This document shows positions 31,623-43,613 of a stretch of 64,000 nt of DNA, in pieces. A model generated the notes under the pieces. It had not been told where the DNA came from and did not search any database. It saw nothing but the letters and a program-made list of their open reading frames with translations. Position numbers and translations under genes: made by a program. Position 1 is the first letter of the stretch; the number at the start of each line of letters is the position of its first letter. This DNA is from Buxus sempervirens (taxonomy: Eukaryota > Streptophyta > Magnoliopsida > Buxales > Buxaceae), in assembly GCA_947561395.2 (NCBI GenBank), contig OX387194.1, forward strand, positions 25,077,536 to 25,141,535, given 5' to 3'.

Positions 31623-33141
31623 ACCCTGTAAATGTAAAAAAAAAACCAGTTTTCAGTCCCTTAGCCCATTTCCAATCTTTTTTTTAATAAACGAATTAAC
31701 CCAATAGGGTTTCGGGTCAACCCGAGACCCAGCATTGGTTTTGGACCCAACGGGTCCAGCTTGAGAACCGTGGGCCTTCTAACGGGGCTCACTTAGTCCA
31801 AGTCACTCATTTGAATTTAAGAAAGATAATTAAATAAGTATAGTGGGCCATACCATTCGAGGCCCACCAAAAGCCCAACATGATCCATGCTTGCTAGTTT
31901 AGGACTTGGTTTGGCCGTGACCACGGGCTTGGGCCTATCGGGCCCAGCTCACTTCATGAGAAGCACATCAATCAAATAAGAAAGGGTCAAAACCCTAATT
32001 TCCTTGGCTAAAGGCCCCAAGCCCAAGGCATAGCCCATTTTGGCAAAGATTAATCAAGAAAAATTCAAAGATCATTTGGCATCCCTTGTGTGGCCTACCC
32101 AGGGGCCCACAAACCATTTCCAGGCCCACTTTTGCATGAAAATCACTTAATCCCCAACTTGAACTTTAAATAAAATCAATCAAACCAACCAAAACCAAAA
32201 GGGGTTATCCAACGTAACCACAAACAGGACTTGGGTTTTCATTAAAGCCCAAATTGGCATCTTGTGGGCCTTCCAACGAGGCCCACACAACAGACCTAGA
32301 TCACTAAGGTTAAATAAGATAAAATCAAGTAAAGGGATCCACACCAATCAGGCGGTCCCGACCAGACTTAACCAAATGTTGCATATCGGCTTAGGAACAG
32401 GGTGAGATAGACCAAAGTTGATTCAAACCAAGAAACCCATGGGACCTGTCATTCGACGAAGCAGACCGGGATGTTTACGGACTTCCCTGGACCATAACCG
32501 AGACTCTACCTTAGAATCTCAAAACCACAGGCCGCCTAATAAAAAAACCTAGGCACCCAGGTGTTTGCCTGCACCCCATCAGGTAGTGGCAACTCCAACC
32601 TTCCCGAATTACCTTTCAGGAGGCGACACCCACGCCGTGCGACCATGCGCACAGGGACCAATTTCACGACTAATCCAAGGTTTAAAAGATGGATTCATGG
32701 GTCTCAACCCATATGGCAATGCTCTACTCAAACTCTTCTTCTTAGAGAAGCCTCTTCTCTCTCTGTCTCTCTCTCGTGGAATACCTTTGAAGAGAAGATA
32801 GGGTATCTTGTTTTTCAATATCTTTGCAGAATGTTGAAGAAGGGTGGTTTTCAAAAGTAAGGGTTGAAGAAGAAGAAAGAGTTGGGCTTTTAAAAAGAGA
32901 CTGGTTTAACCTAAAACCAGTTTTTTGGTAGGTTATTTTTGTTTGAACCACCCTAAAGTATAAAAACTGGGTTTGTGAGTTGTAAACTGAGGGCAAAAGG
33001 GGCATTTATTTGTCTCTTGACATATGCAGTAAGGCATTCCGTCATTTTATTTATAAAACTGGTGTAAACTTGACAATTGGTTGTGAAGGTAGTGTATTTT
33101 GGAATAACATTTTAAATGACAGGGTGTATGGTAATTTTCCC

Positions 33142-33849
33142 AAAAAAAAATTAGTAAATTAGTTTTGAAACATGAAAACAAAGAAATGAGACTAGAAGCT
33201 TCATTTGTAGACATGTAACACATGAATATATTTGTACCTTCTTCAACTTCTAAGTTTTCACTTTTCAATCAAGTGGCTTATTGTTAGTTAAGATAATGAG
33301 AAAACATTGTAAATATGCTCAAATCCTTAGTGCTCGTTGAGCCACTTAATATTATGCAAATTTAGTAATGAGGATAGCACATTTATCAAAAAAAAATGTT
33401 TCATGATCTTTATTTTCTAAATTTTCAAAAAATAAACATCTAATTCCGAGTTAAAAATTTTTTTAAACATTCATGTTAAGAAAAAACAATTCCATGTCTC
33501 CATTTTTTTCTAAATTCTTTAAAAATGCTAAATTAAAAAGAATTTTTTAGAAAAAATTTAAATTAGAAAATTAAATGGGTTAGGTCAGGTTCAACCCGTT
33601 TAGTTGCGGGTTGGGTTGGGTTCCATGATTTTCCTACTCTATGGTAATGTAAGATACTATAATTTTAAGCATTTTAATTAAAAGTAAATGGAGGTTAAAT
33701 GATTTAATTAGATTAATTAAATCAAATTTAAAAGAAATATTTGGTTTGGTTTGATTTGGTTCGGGTTGGTTCATTTTAAGTGGACTGGTTTGGTTGGTTT
33801 AGGTTAGTTATAAGTTCATCCGAGGAACCCAAAACTTTCTGGTTGCTTG
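33142..33849. other. Unassigned AT-rich DNA
   Basis: No gene. A GGGTTGGGTTGGGTTCC stretch (33597-33613) and GGTTTGGTTTGATTTGG (33740-33760) are simple repeats. Confidence 0.4.
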
Positions 33850-35930
33850 TGGAAAGCCAGAGAAAGGAAAAACAGAAGTGAGGGAAGGAGAGCAGAGAAA
33901 GAAGAAGGAAAGAAAAGAAAAGGCCGGATCTGTAACCTTTAGTAAGTAGCATCTTTTCTACTCTTAGATTGTGTAGGGATTGTGGTTTTAATAGAGAATC
34001 ACTACTAGTTTTGTTTCAAACGAAATTTATAGTTCAGACATTTTGATTGGGATCGACGAATTTATACTTTGTAAATCATGTTGTAAACGGTTAGGTTTTG
34101 ATTCTTGATTGTTTATGAAGTTTTTCTAAGTGGTTTAGATTAAATAAAACTAGTTTTGCAATTTAAAATCAGAAAACAAAGGTTCTGTAAATTTAGGTTT
34201 TCCGGCTGCTCATCATTGGGGTCAAGCGACCAAAATCATAAGGGCCACTCAACCCAAGCACTCAAGCGATAGGTCAAGCACCCATACTTAAAGGGGGCGC
34301 CCAACACATTGTTTGAGCAATGTGTCAATAGCCCATTACAAAGTTATTAAAAAAAACCCCCCATATGCTCAAGCACAGGGTCAAACTCCCAACACATGAA
34401 AGATGTTTTTGGACACTTTTGAGTAAATTTTAATTATGGAAAGTTTTCATATCAAAGCTAATCCAAGTATGAATTTTATGGAAATTGTGTTCCTCCTTTT
34501 GCTTTTAATTAAGTTAGATGAGTTGGAAATGGTTTTGTCTGTGAATGTTACAAGCACAGTATATGGTATTTTGTTATAATAAATGGAAACTTTGAAAGGC
34601 CTGTGGCGTATGGCATGTTGATTCTATGGGTAATGAATTGATATTCACCTTAGTTGGGGGTAGTGGACTGTTGTTCACCCTAATCGAGGATAATGAACCT
34701 ACATCCACCACAAATATGGATCCTGGGGGTAGTGAACTCAAGTTCACCACATGCCTTGAGGTATTGTGAGTAGTGAACCTAAATTCACCCCAGAAGTTCA
34801 AAATGGTTAGATTGTTTATAATTGAGTATATGGAAACAGTGGTTTGTTTTTAGGGTCTAGTGGGATTGATTGTAGAATTGGATCCATGTTTAAGCCAGTT
34901 AGTGTGTTGGAGTGACTTGTGTAGAATTAATACGTTTGTCCAGCATGCGTTTCATTAATTTATGGGTAGTGGACGACCGTTCACCCTAGCTCGTGAGAAC
35001 CGGGGGTAGTGAACTAGCATCCACCACAGAATTAAGGCCACCCTATGTGCGGGTGAGCTATAGCAACCCATGAGGTCAACTTGATGGTTTAGTTTATTCA
35101 AATATGCTATAATCACTAACTCCCACTAACTAGTTGACCGGGTTGTACTTGCAAACTCATGCGTGACTCATGTTTGAGTACTCCACTTTGGAATAGTGAC
35201 CCTAGCTAGGTCTTTCCTTGTAAGCCGTGAGGTGGCGAATTGGACACTAGTGTTAAATCATCCATGGTATTCTAATCCACAAGTCCTACATTAACAAATC
35301 TTTGTTATTAGTTGTGGTTTATTGATACCGTGGTTTGGATTGATTTTGATTTTATCTTCTCATTATTTCATGACTCTTGATTACTATTGGAAATTATAGA
35401 AGACTCAGATATTGTGTTAAATAAGGATAAATTGTTATATTGTACTATAAACTTGTATCAATTGTGTTTAACAAGCATTGGCTACTTACAGGGAAGAAAT
35501 TCTCACGTGTTTTCTTTAATTGGTTTTGTTTTCAGAAAATTTTGCAGAGCGTGTACGTGTTGGGGTAGACAAAGATAATGGTTCAGATGTCTATCATCTA
35601 GAGGATTATTATTTTCCTAGCTAGGACTGGAGATATTTCTTTTATAATTTTTCTGTCTTTTGGGTCATGTAAATATTGTTTATAGAGAGAGAGTGTGTGT
35701 GTGAAACTTAGTGGAACAGTATCTGTCGACTTTTATTTTTGGATATGTATATACAGGTTTAGATTTTGTCAACACTTACACCCATGCTTTACTTGTTTTA
35801 TTTTATTTAAAATTTGGTGCAATCTGATGTTAACAATTAATCAGGTTTAAGAAGTGCTACTAGGACCTTACCTGATGTTTAGGAGCCAACATATATCTTT
35901 AATGAATATGTCCGGGTCTAGGGTGTCACA
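33850..35930 (+). mobile_element. Family-B LTR, 5'-truncated
   Basis: Ends GGGTGTCACA at 35930. It shares with the 1753-5015 LTR the order: leader, AGTAAGTAGCATC, the CAAGCGACC word zone (34208-34395), a short-repeat zone with GTAGTGAAC...TTCACC (34640-35030), then a TATAGAGAG/AT-rich 3' part. The left boundary is approximate and no duplication is seen. Confidence 0.65.
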
Positions 35931-35999
35931 CATAAGCAGGTTGAACCCAACCAAATTTATTTAAGGCCGAACCTATTTACAACTCGCCCAAACACAACC

Positions 36000-36170
36000 C
36001 AACCCGATCCATTGCTACCTCTAACGAGGCGCTTGCTTGGGAAGTACGCCAAATTGACAATTTTTTATCCTAAAATAATCTCCTGATGACATTTTTCCTA
36101 GTATTTATATAGGGAACTTTGTCTTTACCATTTTTTTCAATTTTCAAAAGAGAACCTCAACAATTCCTTG
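36000..36170. other. Helitron-like remnant
   Basis: The stretch around GCTTGCTTGGGAAGTACGCC, then TTTTTTTCAATTTTCAAAAGAGAACCTCAACAATT, resembles 54800-54845 and 56510-56670. It looks like the left part of the same small Helitron family but lacks a readable 3' end. Confidence 0.45.
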
Positions 36171-37721
36171 TGTAACACCCCCGATTTGGGCCCCCACTTT
36201 TTTTTCCCAACGGACCAAGGCATTACTTGAATGATAGAAAAACAATTATGTAACACTCCGGATCTGGTAGGTTTTTTTTTTCAATGGATCAATGCATTAC
36301 TTAAATGATAATAAAGCAATTAAGAACAAAAGCATAAATGAGATAAAGGTAAATCAGAATACGCTAATTTAAACACTCCTTCATTAATTCAAAACAAAAG
36401 TGCTAATAATCTTCAAAATAAACTCCTTAACTCAATACATTAAATTTGATATTTTTAAATGGGCAACCACATATTCTAAACACTACTCAAAACCTACCAT
36501 AAAAGAAGTAACTCCTTAACAAATCTATTAATAAAATATAAAATAAAACTAATGATCCATAAGGTGCTCATCAATCTTTTGCTGTACCCTCTATATTTTC
36601 TACATCGATTTGCATGTCCTCTCCAAGAGTATCTACAAACAAATATTGAAAACAATGGTGAGATATAAAATCTCAGCAAGCAGTAACATGCATGAAAGAA
36701 AACAATTCATATAATTTTATAAAACATTTTCATGAGGTATAACAATAAATCCAAATACCAAATATCCAAAAATAATATATCATGAATCCAAACCAAATAA
36801 AAATCCGTAATTAATCAATGCTTGCATATCGAAGTAAGCCAAATTTAAAACAACTTCCTAATATTTCAATAATAGCGGAAGACTTCAAAATAAACTTTCA
36901 ATTGTATAGACATCAATCTGAATATGAAAGGTAATTACAAACCTCAACTGGCTATCATAATGACAATCCTCCAATTTGAACTAAAAGTTAATATAAACAA
37001 ATAACCAACAATTATACAAAAATAGTAATTCCACAAGCTACAAGATATTATTCTAAACCAACAGCTATACCCTTTAGATCCCCAATGTTCGTCCTCTCCA
37101 AGCATAATTGAAAACAAAACATTAAAAACACGGAGAAAGATTGAAAGTCCCCGTAAGCAGCAATATGCATGAATAAAAATAGTCGATATGTTGCTATCAA
37201 AATACTTTTCATGAGGTACAACAATTTCAACAATAAATCCGAATAATCATAATCCATAAACAATAATCATTTAACGAATTTTTTTCCAAAACAAAATCAA
37301 ATCTAAACCATACAGTCAATCTCATCATGAGAATCAATCCAAGCCAAACAGTTGTGATATCACAGGACTCGTGAAATATGACCGCTTTAAAAGGTCATGA
37401 TCTATTCCTAACAAATCTAGTCTAAGAATGAACTGCAACATATCTGACTGTATCATCACCCTTAGGGTGGAAATATAAGAGACACCACCCTCATGTTGAA
37501 AATATAGTAGACATCACCCTCATGGTGGAAGTGGAAATTGTTGCAGCTTATCCCTTATGGAAGGCTTCTCCATCATGGAGGAAATGCATAAAGAAACTAG
37601 ACTTAATCCTAACAAAGATAATCAGACTTTACTACTAGCTAAAAATATAGATCCATAACAAGCTAAACCTACTAAGACACAAATAAACCAAAACATATGA
37701 TTCTCACGACCAAGACATATG
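36171..37721 (-). mobile_element. Family-B LTR fragment, reverse strand
   Basis: Forward strand starts TGTAACACCCCCGATTTGGG, the complement of the family 3' end. A second, similar terminus (TGTAACACTCCGGATC) occurs at 36249, so the last ~78 bp is duplicated. The CACCCTCATGGTGG word zone lies at 37455-37545. It is cut by the family-A start at 37722. Confidence 0.7.
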
Positions 37722-39055
37722 TGTAATGCCCTCTGCAAGTACCTCATTTTTGCACCCCTCTAAAAAATAGGAAAGAAAACCCTAAAAGACAGGTCAAACC
37801 CCAAGGAGTAGAACTTGACTTTCTGATCAAGCTTGAATTAATTGCCATATCCTATCTAAATGGATAGGAAATTCCAACACGGTTCCAAAGCAACTGTGTT
37901 TGACAGAATTGGAGTCCAGATGAAAGAGATAAGAGCAGAAAACCCTAATGGCAAAACTCTAAATAAATGAAGAAAGTTTATCTACGTGGCAAATGTACAA
38001 GCTACATTTGCCAAGCGGCAAATTAAGGGCTAAAGGACAAATAGGAGTAAGAAAAAGCATGAAAGAAAATATCTTGATTAAAATAATATCATTTCTTAAA
38101 ATATTTTAACATAATTAATTAAAAAAATCGAATTTCTCTCATTATTAAAAATCATGACAATCTAAGGTCATTTCAGCCAAATAGGAGAGAGAAAATGAAA
38201 ATCTAAAAAGGATACGTAAATAACCAAAATTAAATTTCGGATATACACAAAATAGTGTATAACCATAATTAAATTTTGGTTCATAGATTATTTTCTCAAA
38301 TTCTTGTGTCAAATTTCTCATTGCAAATCTTTGACAAAAATCCTTTTGATTTGATGTTAAGGTGACCAAAATTATATTTCAATAAGAAATTGCATAACCG
38401 AATTGAGATAAGCTAAAACTCAACTCATTTGTAGGGGTTCAATGATTTTGGCTCTCCCCACTCTCTCTCCCATGTATGCCCTTCTCTCCTACCCCTCTCC
38501 TTAACTCCCTAGGCTTTCTAACTCACACCAAACCCCATTAAATCTCATCCTTTTTTCATCACAACCAAGAAGGAGGCCAAGGAAGCTACTTGGGAGCTAA
38601 AAGAAGGTGCTCCTACCTGTTGTCCAGATATCAAGGAACCTTCATGCACCCCAAGAGGAATTTTTCCTCCAAGGTGAGCTTCCTAAGCATCATTTACATA
38701 ACATATATGAATTTGAGATCAATATAAGCATATTTTCATTTATGTATTAGCTTTTTACTTTAGCTTGTTTCTCCCCCCTCTTTTCTTCATTTCTTCTTTA
38801 TTTTCTTCACAAGGATGGACTCCATGGTAAGGGGAGGTAAAAGTGTTAAGTGGGAGGTTAAGAGAGTATGTTAATGTCCCCAAGAGTCCCACTTTGTTGT
38901 CTTCCTATTCTTTTCTTATTATCAGTAAAAGGAGAGCATGTTCTCCCTTCTCCCTTCTCCCTTCATGCCAATGTACCCCATAAGCTCTGCCCCCTTTTCC
39001 CTCCTTTATTTGTCTCCTTATGCATTATTAGCGTACTTCGTACATGACCTTTGCT
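37722..39055 (+). mobile_element. Family-A LTR fragment (5' part)
   Basis: Begins TGTAATGCCCTC...CATTTTTGCACCCC, matching the family-A start. It has one AACTGTGTTTG unit (~37880), a degenerate palindrome zone AACCAAAATT/AATTTCGG (38221-38395) and the CCAAG/GTGAGC donor at 38674. The TATA box seems lost. It breaks into another copy at ~39056. Confidence 0.65.
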
Positions 39056-39642
39056 CCTTGAAACGATTTTAACGCAACTGAGTTTGCTTAAATCAGAGTC
39101 TGGATGAAGAAGTTATGAGCTGGTCAAACTTGAGGGAGCAAAAATTGCATTTCTACTAAAGCCCAATTCAAATACCCAACTTGATCTTAACAAATAAAGG
39201 ATCCCAACACGGTTCCGATGCAACTGAGTTTGCTGGAATTGGAGTCCCAGAGAGGGAGATATAAGCAAAACTAGCTTCTAAGGAGCAGTTTTGCACTTCT
39301 GCTAAAAATCAGAATTTGCTGCCATACTCTAGCTTAGTGGATAGAGAATCTCGACCTGATTCTAATGCCACTAAGTTTTCGGACATCAGATGAAAAAGTT
39401 ATGGCAAGTCAAAATCTTAGGAAAACTACCCATGTGGCAAAGAAGCAAAAAATGACAAAACAGATAAAAATCGGGAATAAAATAATCATTTTTATAAAGT
39501 ATCTCGATTTTATACATTTAAAATAAATGAAAAAGTCGTATAATATCGAAAAATTGTCTCAAAATGGAGTAAAATTTGAAATCCGCGCAATTAACACGTG
39601 CGAACGGCACAATATATGTGAACGTGCCTGGTCCGCACATAC

Positions 39643-42600
39643 TGTAAAATCTCGAAATTTTAATAATATTAGAAAATTTGTTTTTCGGGAGTATTAATTG
39701 ATTTAATTGATGGGAAAGTCTAGAAAGACAGATTAAGCGGTTGAACCGGAGTTCTCAGGTGAATCCAAATGGAAAAATTGTAATTTATAAAAATAAGAAG
39801 CATTATTTAATTTTAATTAGTTGGTTTAGGGTGGTTTAATGATATGGCAAGCAAGGGCAGTCAGGGAATTTCACAAAAGTCAGATTATATAAGTTAAGGG
39901 TGATTAAGGTTATGTTATAATTTCATTAGTAACTAAATATTTTAGTAAATTTTATTAAATATAATTAAGTGTTGATGATATCTGGTTGGATGGCAAATCA
40001 GTGGATCAATGGATATTAGGGTTGTGGTGTAGGAAGTTAGGTGGAGGAGCACTACAGCAGAACACTAAAAGGGAGCTGAAGGGTTGCTTGATGAAAGCTG
40101 CTGGAGAAGTGGCCTTTCGACTCTCATTTGCTGCTGGGGGAAAGGGGCGTTTGGAGTGCCATTTGAGTGCTGGAGAAGAAGGAGCAGCAGAAGGTTGGTG
40201 GTGAGTTAAATCAGATCTGAAGAATGGAAGTTTGTGAAAAGAGATCAGTTCATAGAGGGAGTGCGATTGATCTTGTTGCACAGAATTTCGTCCCTTTCTC
40301 ATCTCAGATCAGGTAAGAACTTTTCAGTGGTTGTTTAAGTTTGATTTGGTTAGGATTATATCAAGTTTACAGTAGAGATTTGGATCAAGTGTTAAGATTT
40401 GAGATCTGAAATTTCTCTGCAGAAATTTTCAGTTCTTGGAGAAGTTTTGGGCGTGGAGAAATCTGGACATCAATGTTGGTTTTTGTTGAAGTTGGATTCC
40501 AAGAAAGTTCAAGGCAAGTAGCACCTTCAAAAATCATTTTTGTGTGTGAGTTGTGATCATTTAAAGAGTTAGAAGAATGCTGTTTTTTTCTATACCTGAA
40601 ATGGGCGACTGAACCATGATTTAGTTTTAGTCTAACTAGATTAAATCTGAAATGATAATATTGTGTTATTATGATATTTCTTATCATGTTGAAGTGTTTG
40701 AGTAGGAGGACTTTAATTCAGTCCTAAAGTTTTTATAATTTCAGCAAGTTATAAATTTGGTTGAGTGAGAAAAACATATATTGCACATCTGATATTTGGT
40801 TAGAGTAATCTAGTTCAGTACTATTGCAAGGTTGGTTCAAGCTTCATGGATTGCACAAATTGTGCTTATATGAATTCAGGTTTTGAAAATCCAGAAATTT
40901 CCAGATTTCTATTCGTACGTATATTGATATTTAAGCTGTGAATTATTATAGCTTATTTAGATTAAATCGGAATGGTGTCTTTGTGTTATTCGGATAATTA
41001 TCAACATGTTGAAGAGATTTGTTTGGTTTAGTTTAGTCCAGTCCTTTATTAATCTGAATTGGGCATTTAATCTTGAAGCTGAGGCAATTTTGATTAGAAT
41101 AAATCTAAGGGTGTTCAGGTGTAGTATTTGATTGTGTTGCAAGGTATTAGAGGTGATTAAGATGAATGATCTTAGACTATTAGAATCTAGGGAAGCTGGA
41201 AATTTTGATATGGTTTAGAGGTCTATTGAGGGTCATGGTACTAAATGCATGTTGATTTTTCTGCAGCAGATTTTGAGATTTGCTCCTAAGCTTAATTGTT
41301 GTTGTCAACTCCTTAGTTACTTCACTGGATGTTGTGCAATAGTGCATCAGATATTCTAGAAATGTTAAAGGTCTATGCAAATTATTTGGCAAATAAAATG
41401 AGATTGTTTAGATAGGTTATTTGGTTGATTTATAACTGGTTAGTGGTGCTTGGTTCGGATATGGAGGAGTAGATGATAAGAGTAAGGTGCAGCTGTTTTG
41501 TTTTTTTTTTCAGTTATATTTGCAACGGTTAAACCCTATTCAAATGGTTTCATCTAAGTTCTAATTAGCATTTTGTTCAGTAAAATTTTAGGGAAGCCAA
41601 TTTAGTGCCATGGTTAAGAGAATCATTGGGGAGACATAATAATAGGGTCATGTCTTAAATTTTTCTGCAGCATGTGGTCACTTTGAGTTTATCTTGTGCC
41701 AAGCCTATTTTACTTCTTTACCTGAGTTAGTCAAGGAAATTGGGACTCTAGAGCTGTAGATTTAAATGGAGATCAGATTTATCAAAATAGATTAAGAGTT
41801 TTGTTGAGAGACATAATACCAAAGCATGAAATAAATTTCTGCAGCATATTAGTTGGAATTCTTTGATTTTTCTTGTGTTTATTCCTTTAGTTGTTTCACT
41901 CAAGTTATTCAAAGATTAAATAGGGACTCCACAACTAATAGAAACTTATGGAATTTAATTTGACGAGAAGGTTAAGGAGAAATTGTCATTGGGAATGTAT
42001 ATATAGCAAAAGTTAGCAAATCTGAATTCTTACAATTAGAGGATTGAGACGAATTAAAGAATAGCATGGATCAAGTTAAATTTCTGCAACCTATATTAGA
42101 GTCTTTCTTATGCTGATTTTGGGTTTCAACTTGAGTTCTAACTTGATAAACCTACTTAATTAAGTTAGTTGGGCTTCAAATAGCATTCCATAATTTCTCG
42201 AACCTCATGGGAAATTAGTAAATGATATTGATTAGAGGATTGCTGAAATTTAAAAACAAGCATGTATACTATATATTCTGCAGCTTGTAAATTAATATGA
42301 ACCACTGTGCAAGTTGTGTTCTAGCCTATGGTATCCTTTCCCCTGAGATATTCAAGACGAAATTGGTATTAGGGAGCTGTTAAAAATTTCAGTTTGGACT
42401 AAATTAAATATGATTTAGAGAATTATAAGTGAAGATCTATATGAGGTGGTCGTTAGCAAAAGTAAGTAGGGTAAATCAAAGCAGTTATTAGAATTGTCTA
42501 TTGATATGAACTTAAGGCTTTTATTGAATTATTTAATTTCCTTTTACCACTTCTGATTTTTTGGAAAAGCCATTATGATCTGAAAGTTTGAATTGGCTTG

Positions 42601-43458
42601 GTTATTATTTATGGATAAAGTGTGAGGTATTCTCCTTGTATATACTAATTGCCGAAATATTTTACTGTTGAATGAACTTGGTGGCTATTTGATCTAAATT
42701 GGTATGGTTAGTTATAAAAATGACTGAAATTGCATTGAACATGATTTTAAGTTGGTTGTCAAACTATATATATTAAATTGCTAAAGTATTAAGGGTGAGA
42801 CCTTGTGTGGATCCACAGTCGAGTTGTAAGTAAATTTTGTACATTTTGTTTGGATTAAGTCTAGGGTTCCTTAGTGCATTTCTTCCATGATGGAGAGGCC
42901 TTCCATGAGGGAAGTGCTGCAGCAACTCCCTTTCCACCATGAGGGTAAGGTCACACGAGTATTTCCACCATGAGGGCAATGAATTGGTTTGTTCGAGCTG
43001 TTGCAGTATTTCGACTGGATTGTCTGGAACACTAGTGCTTAGCCACACAAAATAGACAAACTTCATGAGTCCCACTATATCATGAAATTTTTTTTTGAGT
43101 CCGTTTTATTATCGGATGTGATTGTCGAGATTGATCGGATTAACCGAGGTTAACCGTAAACTTAATTGATTACAACTTATGCATGTTTTAGAACGGTTAT
43201 AACTGTATTTTGGGCATGCATTTCTACTTGCTGAGATATTCGTATCTCACTGTTTTGTTTTGTTTTGAGATCTCGGTGAGGATGTTACCGGTGGGTATAT
43301 GCTTGGTTCAGGTGAGTTGGGAAAATTTTAGTTGTCTCTGATTATAATATTGATTATTTCATGTTTTCCTTCACTCTGATAGCGATTTTGTGTGAAAAGC
43401 TAACTCCTTGGGAACGAGTTACGGTTTATTTTACGTAACCCAGTTTCGGGGCATTACA
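39643..43458 (+). mobile_element. Family-B solo LTR inserted at a palindrome centre
   Basis: Begins TGTAAAATCTCG and ends GGGGCATTACA, with exact duplication CATAC (39638-39642, 43459-43463). It is 3816 bp with no coding domain. Internally it has repeated TTTCTGCAGCA words (~40420, 41263, 41666, 41837, 42085, 42275) and the CCACCATGAGGG zone (42880-42985). The target is the loop of a family-A promoter palindrome. Confidence 0.88.
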
Positions 43459-43532
43459 CATACTGTGCGGATCCGTCCTTATCCAAAAAGACAGCTGGCA
43501 GATTTGTTAGGATTACGCACATGGAAAATGAG

Positions 43533-43581
43533 GTCCGCACCTAGTGTGCGGACAAAGCCTGTCCGCAAACTAGGTGCGGAC
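43533..43581. repeat. Promoter-proximal palindromes (GTCCGCA/TGCGGAC)
   Basis: Arms GTCCGCAC/GTGCGGAC at 43533-43553 and GTCCGCA/TGCGGAC at 43561-43581. A third unit, CCGCACA/TGTGCGG, is split by the nested LTR (39634-39642 with 43459-43470). Confidence 0.9.
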
Positions 43582-43605
43582 GGTGCCGTCATGAAATTTT
43601 TTGCT

Positions 43606-43613
43606 TATAAAAG
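43606..43613 (+). promoter_or_regulatory. LTR TATA box (39056-45450 copy)
   Basis: TATAAAAG followed by GGGGCCC, 25 bp after the last palindrome and 280 bp before the conserved splice donor at 43886. Confidence 0.65.

Larger units (their letters stand above)
26969..32653 (+). mobile_element. Family-A solo LTR nested in the MULE, itself carrying a nested LTR
   Basis: Begins TGTAAGCACCC (26969) and ends CATGCGCACA (32653), with near-perfect 5-bp flanks GGGAT (26964-26968) / GGGAC (32654-32658). Removing 28165-30948 leaves ~2.9 kb. Family-A order: AACTGAGTTTGC units (27125, 27273), palindrome array (27515-27758), TATA (27770-27777), splice donor CCAAG/GTAAGC (28045), second palindrome zone (31491-31622), GGCCCA-rich stretch (31720-32300), conserved 3' block (32340-32620). 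Confidence 0.82.
26015..33141. mobile_element. MULE-like non-autonomous element with ~280-bp terminal inverted repeats
   Basis: Left end 26015-26290 and right end 32850-33141 are inverted copies. Both start G(G)GGAAAATTACCATACAC-like and share TTATTCCAA, CAACCAATTG.CAAGTTTA, GCCCCTTTTGCCC, ATACTTTAGGGTGGTTCA and ...CTCTTTTTAAAA.CCCAACTC. The outer flanks are A8 (26007-26014) and A9 (33142-33150), compatible with an 8-9 bp target duplication as made by Mutator-like elements. Without its nested LTR the element would be ~1.4 kb. No transposase is visible. The poly-A target makes the duplication length ambiguous. Confidence 0.72.

Noticed and set aside
33590..33613. GGGTTGGG repeats as interstitial telomere
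   Set aside because: Too short and not TTTAGGG; similar words occur at 690 and 5571 as simple sequence.
40006..40302. 98-codon reverse-strand frame
   Set aside because: Inside the 39643-43458 solo LTR, opposite to its sense, with no family signature.
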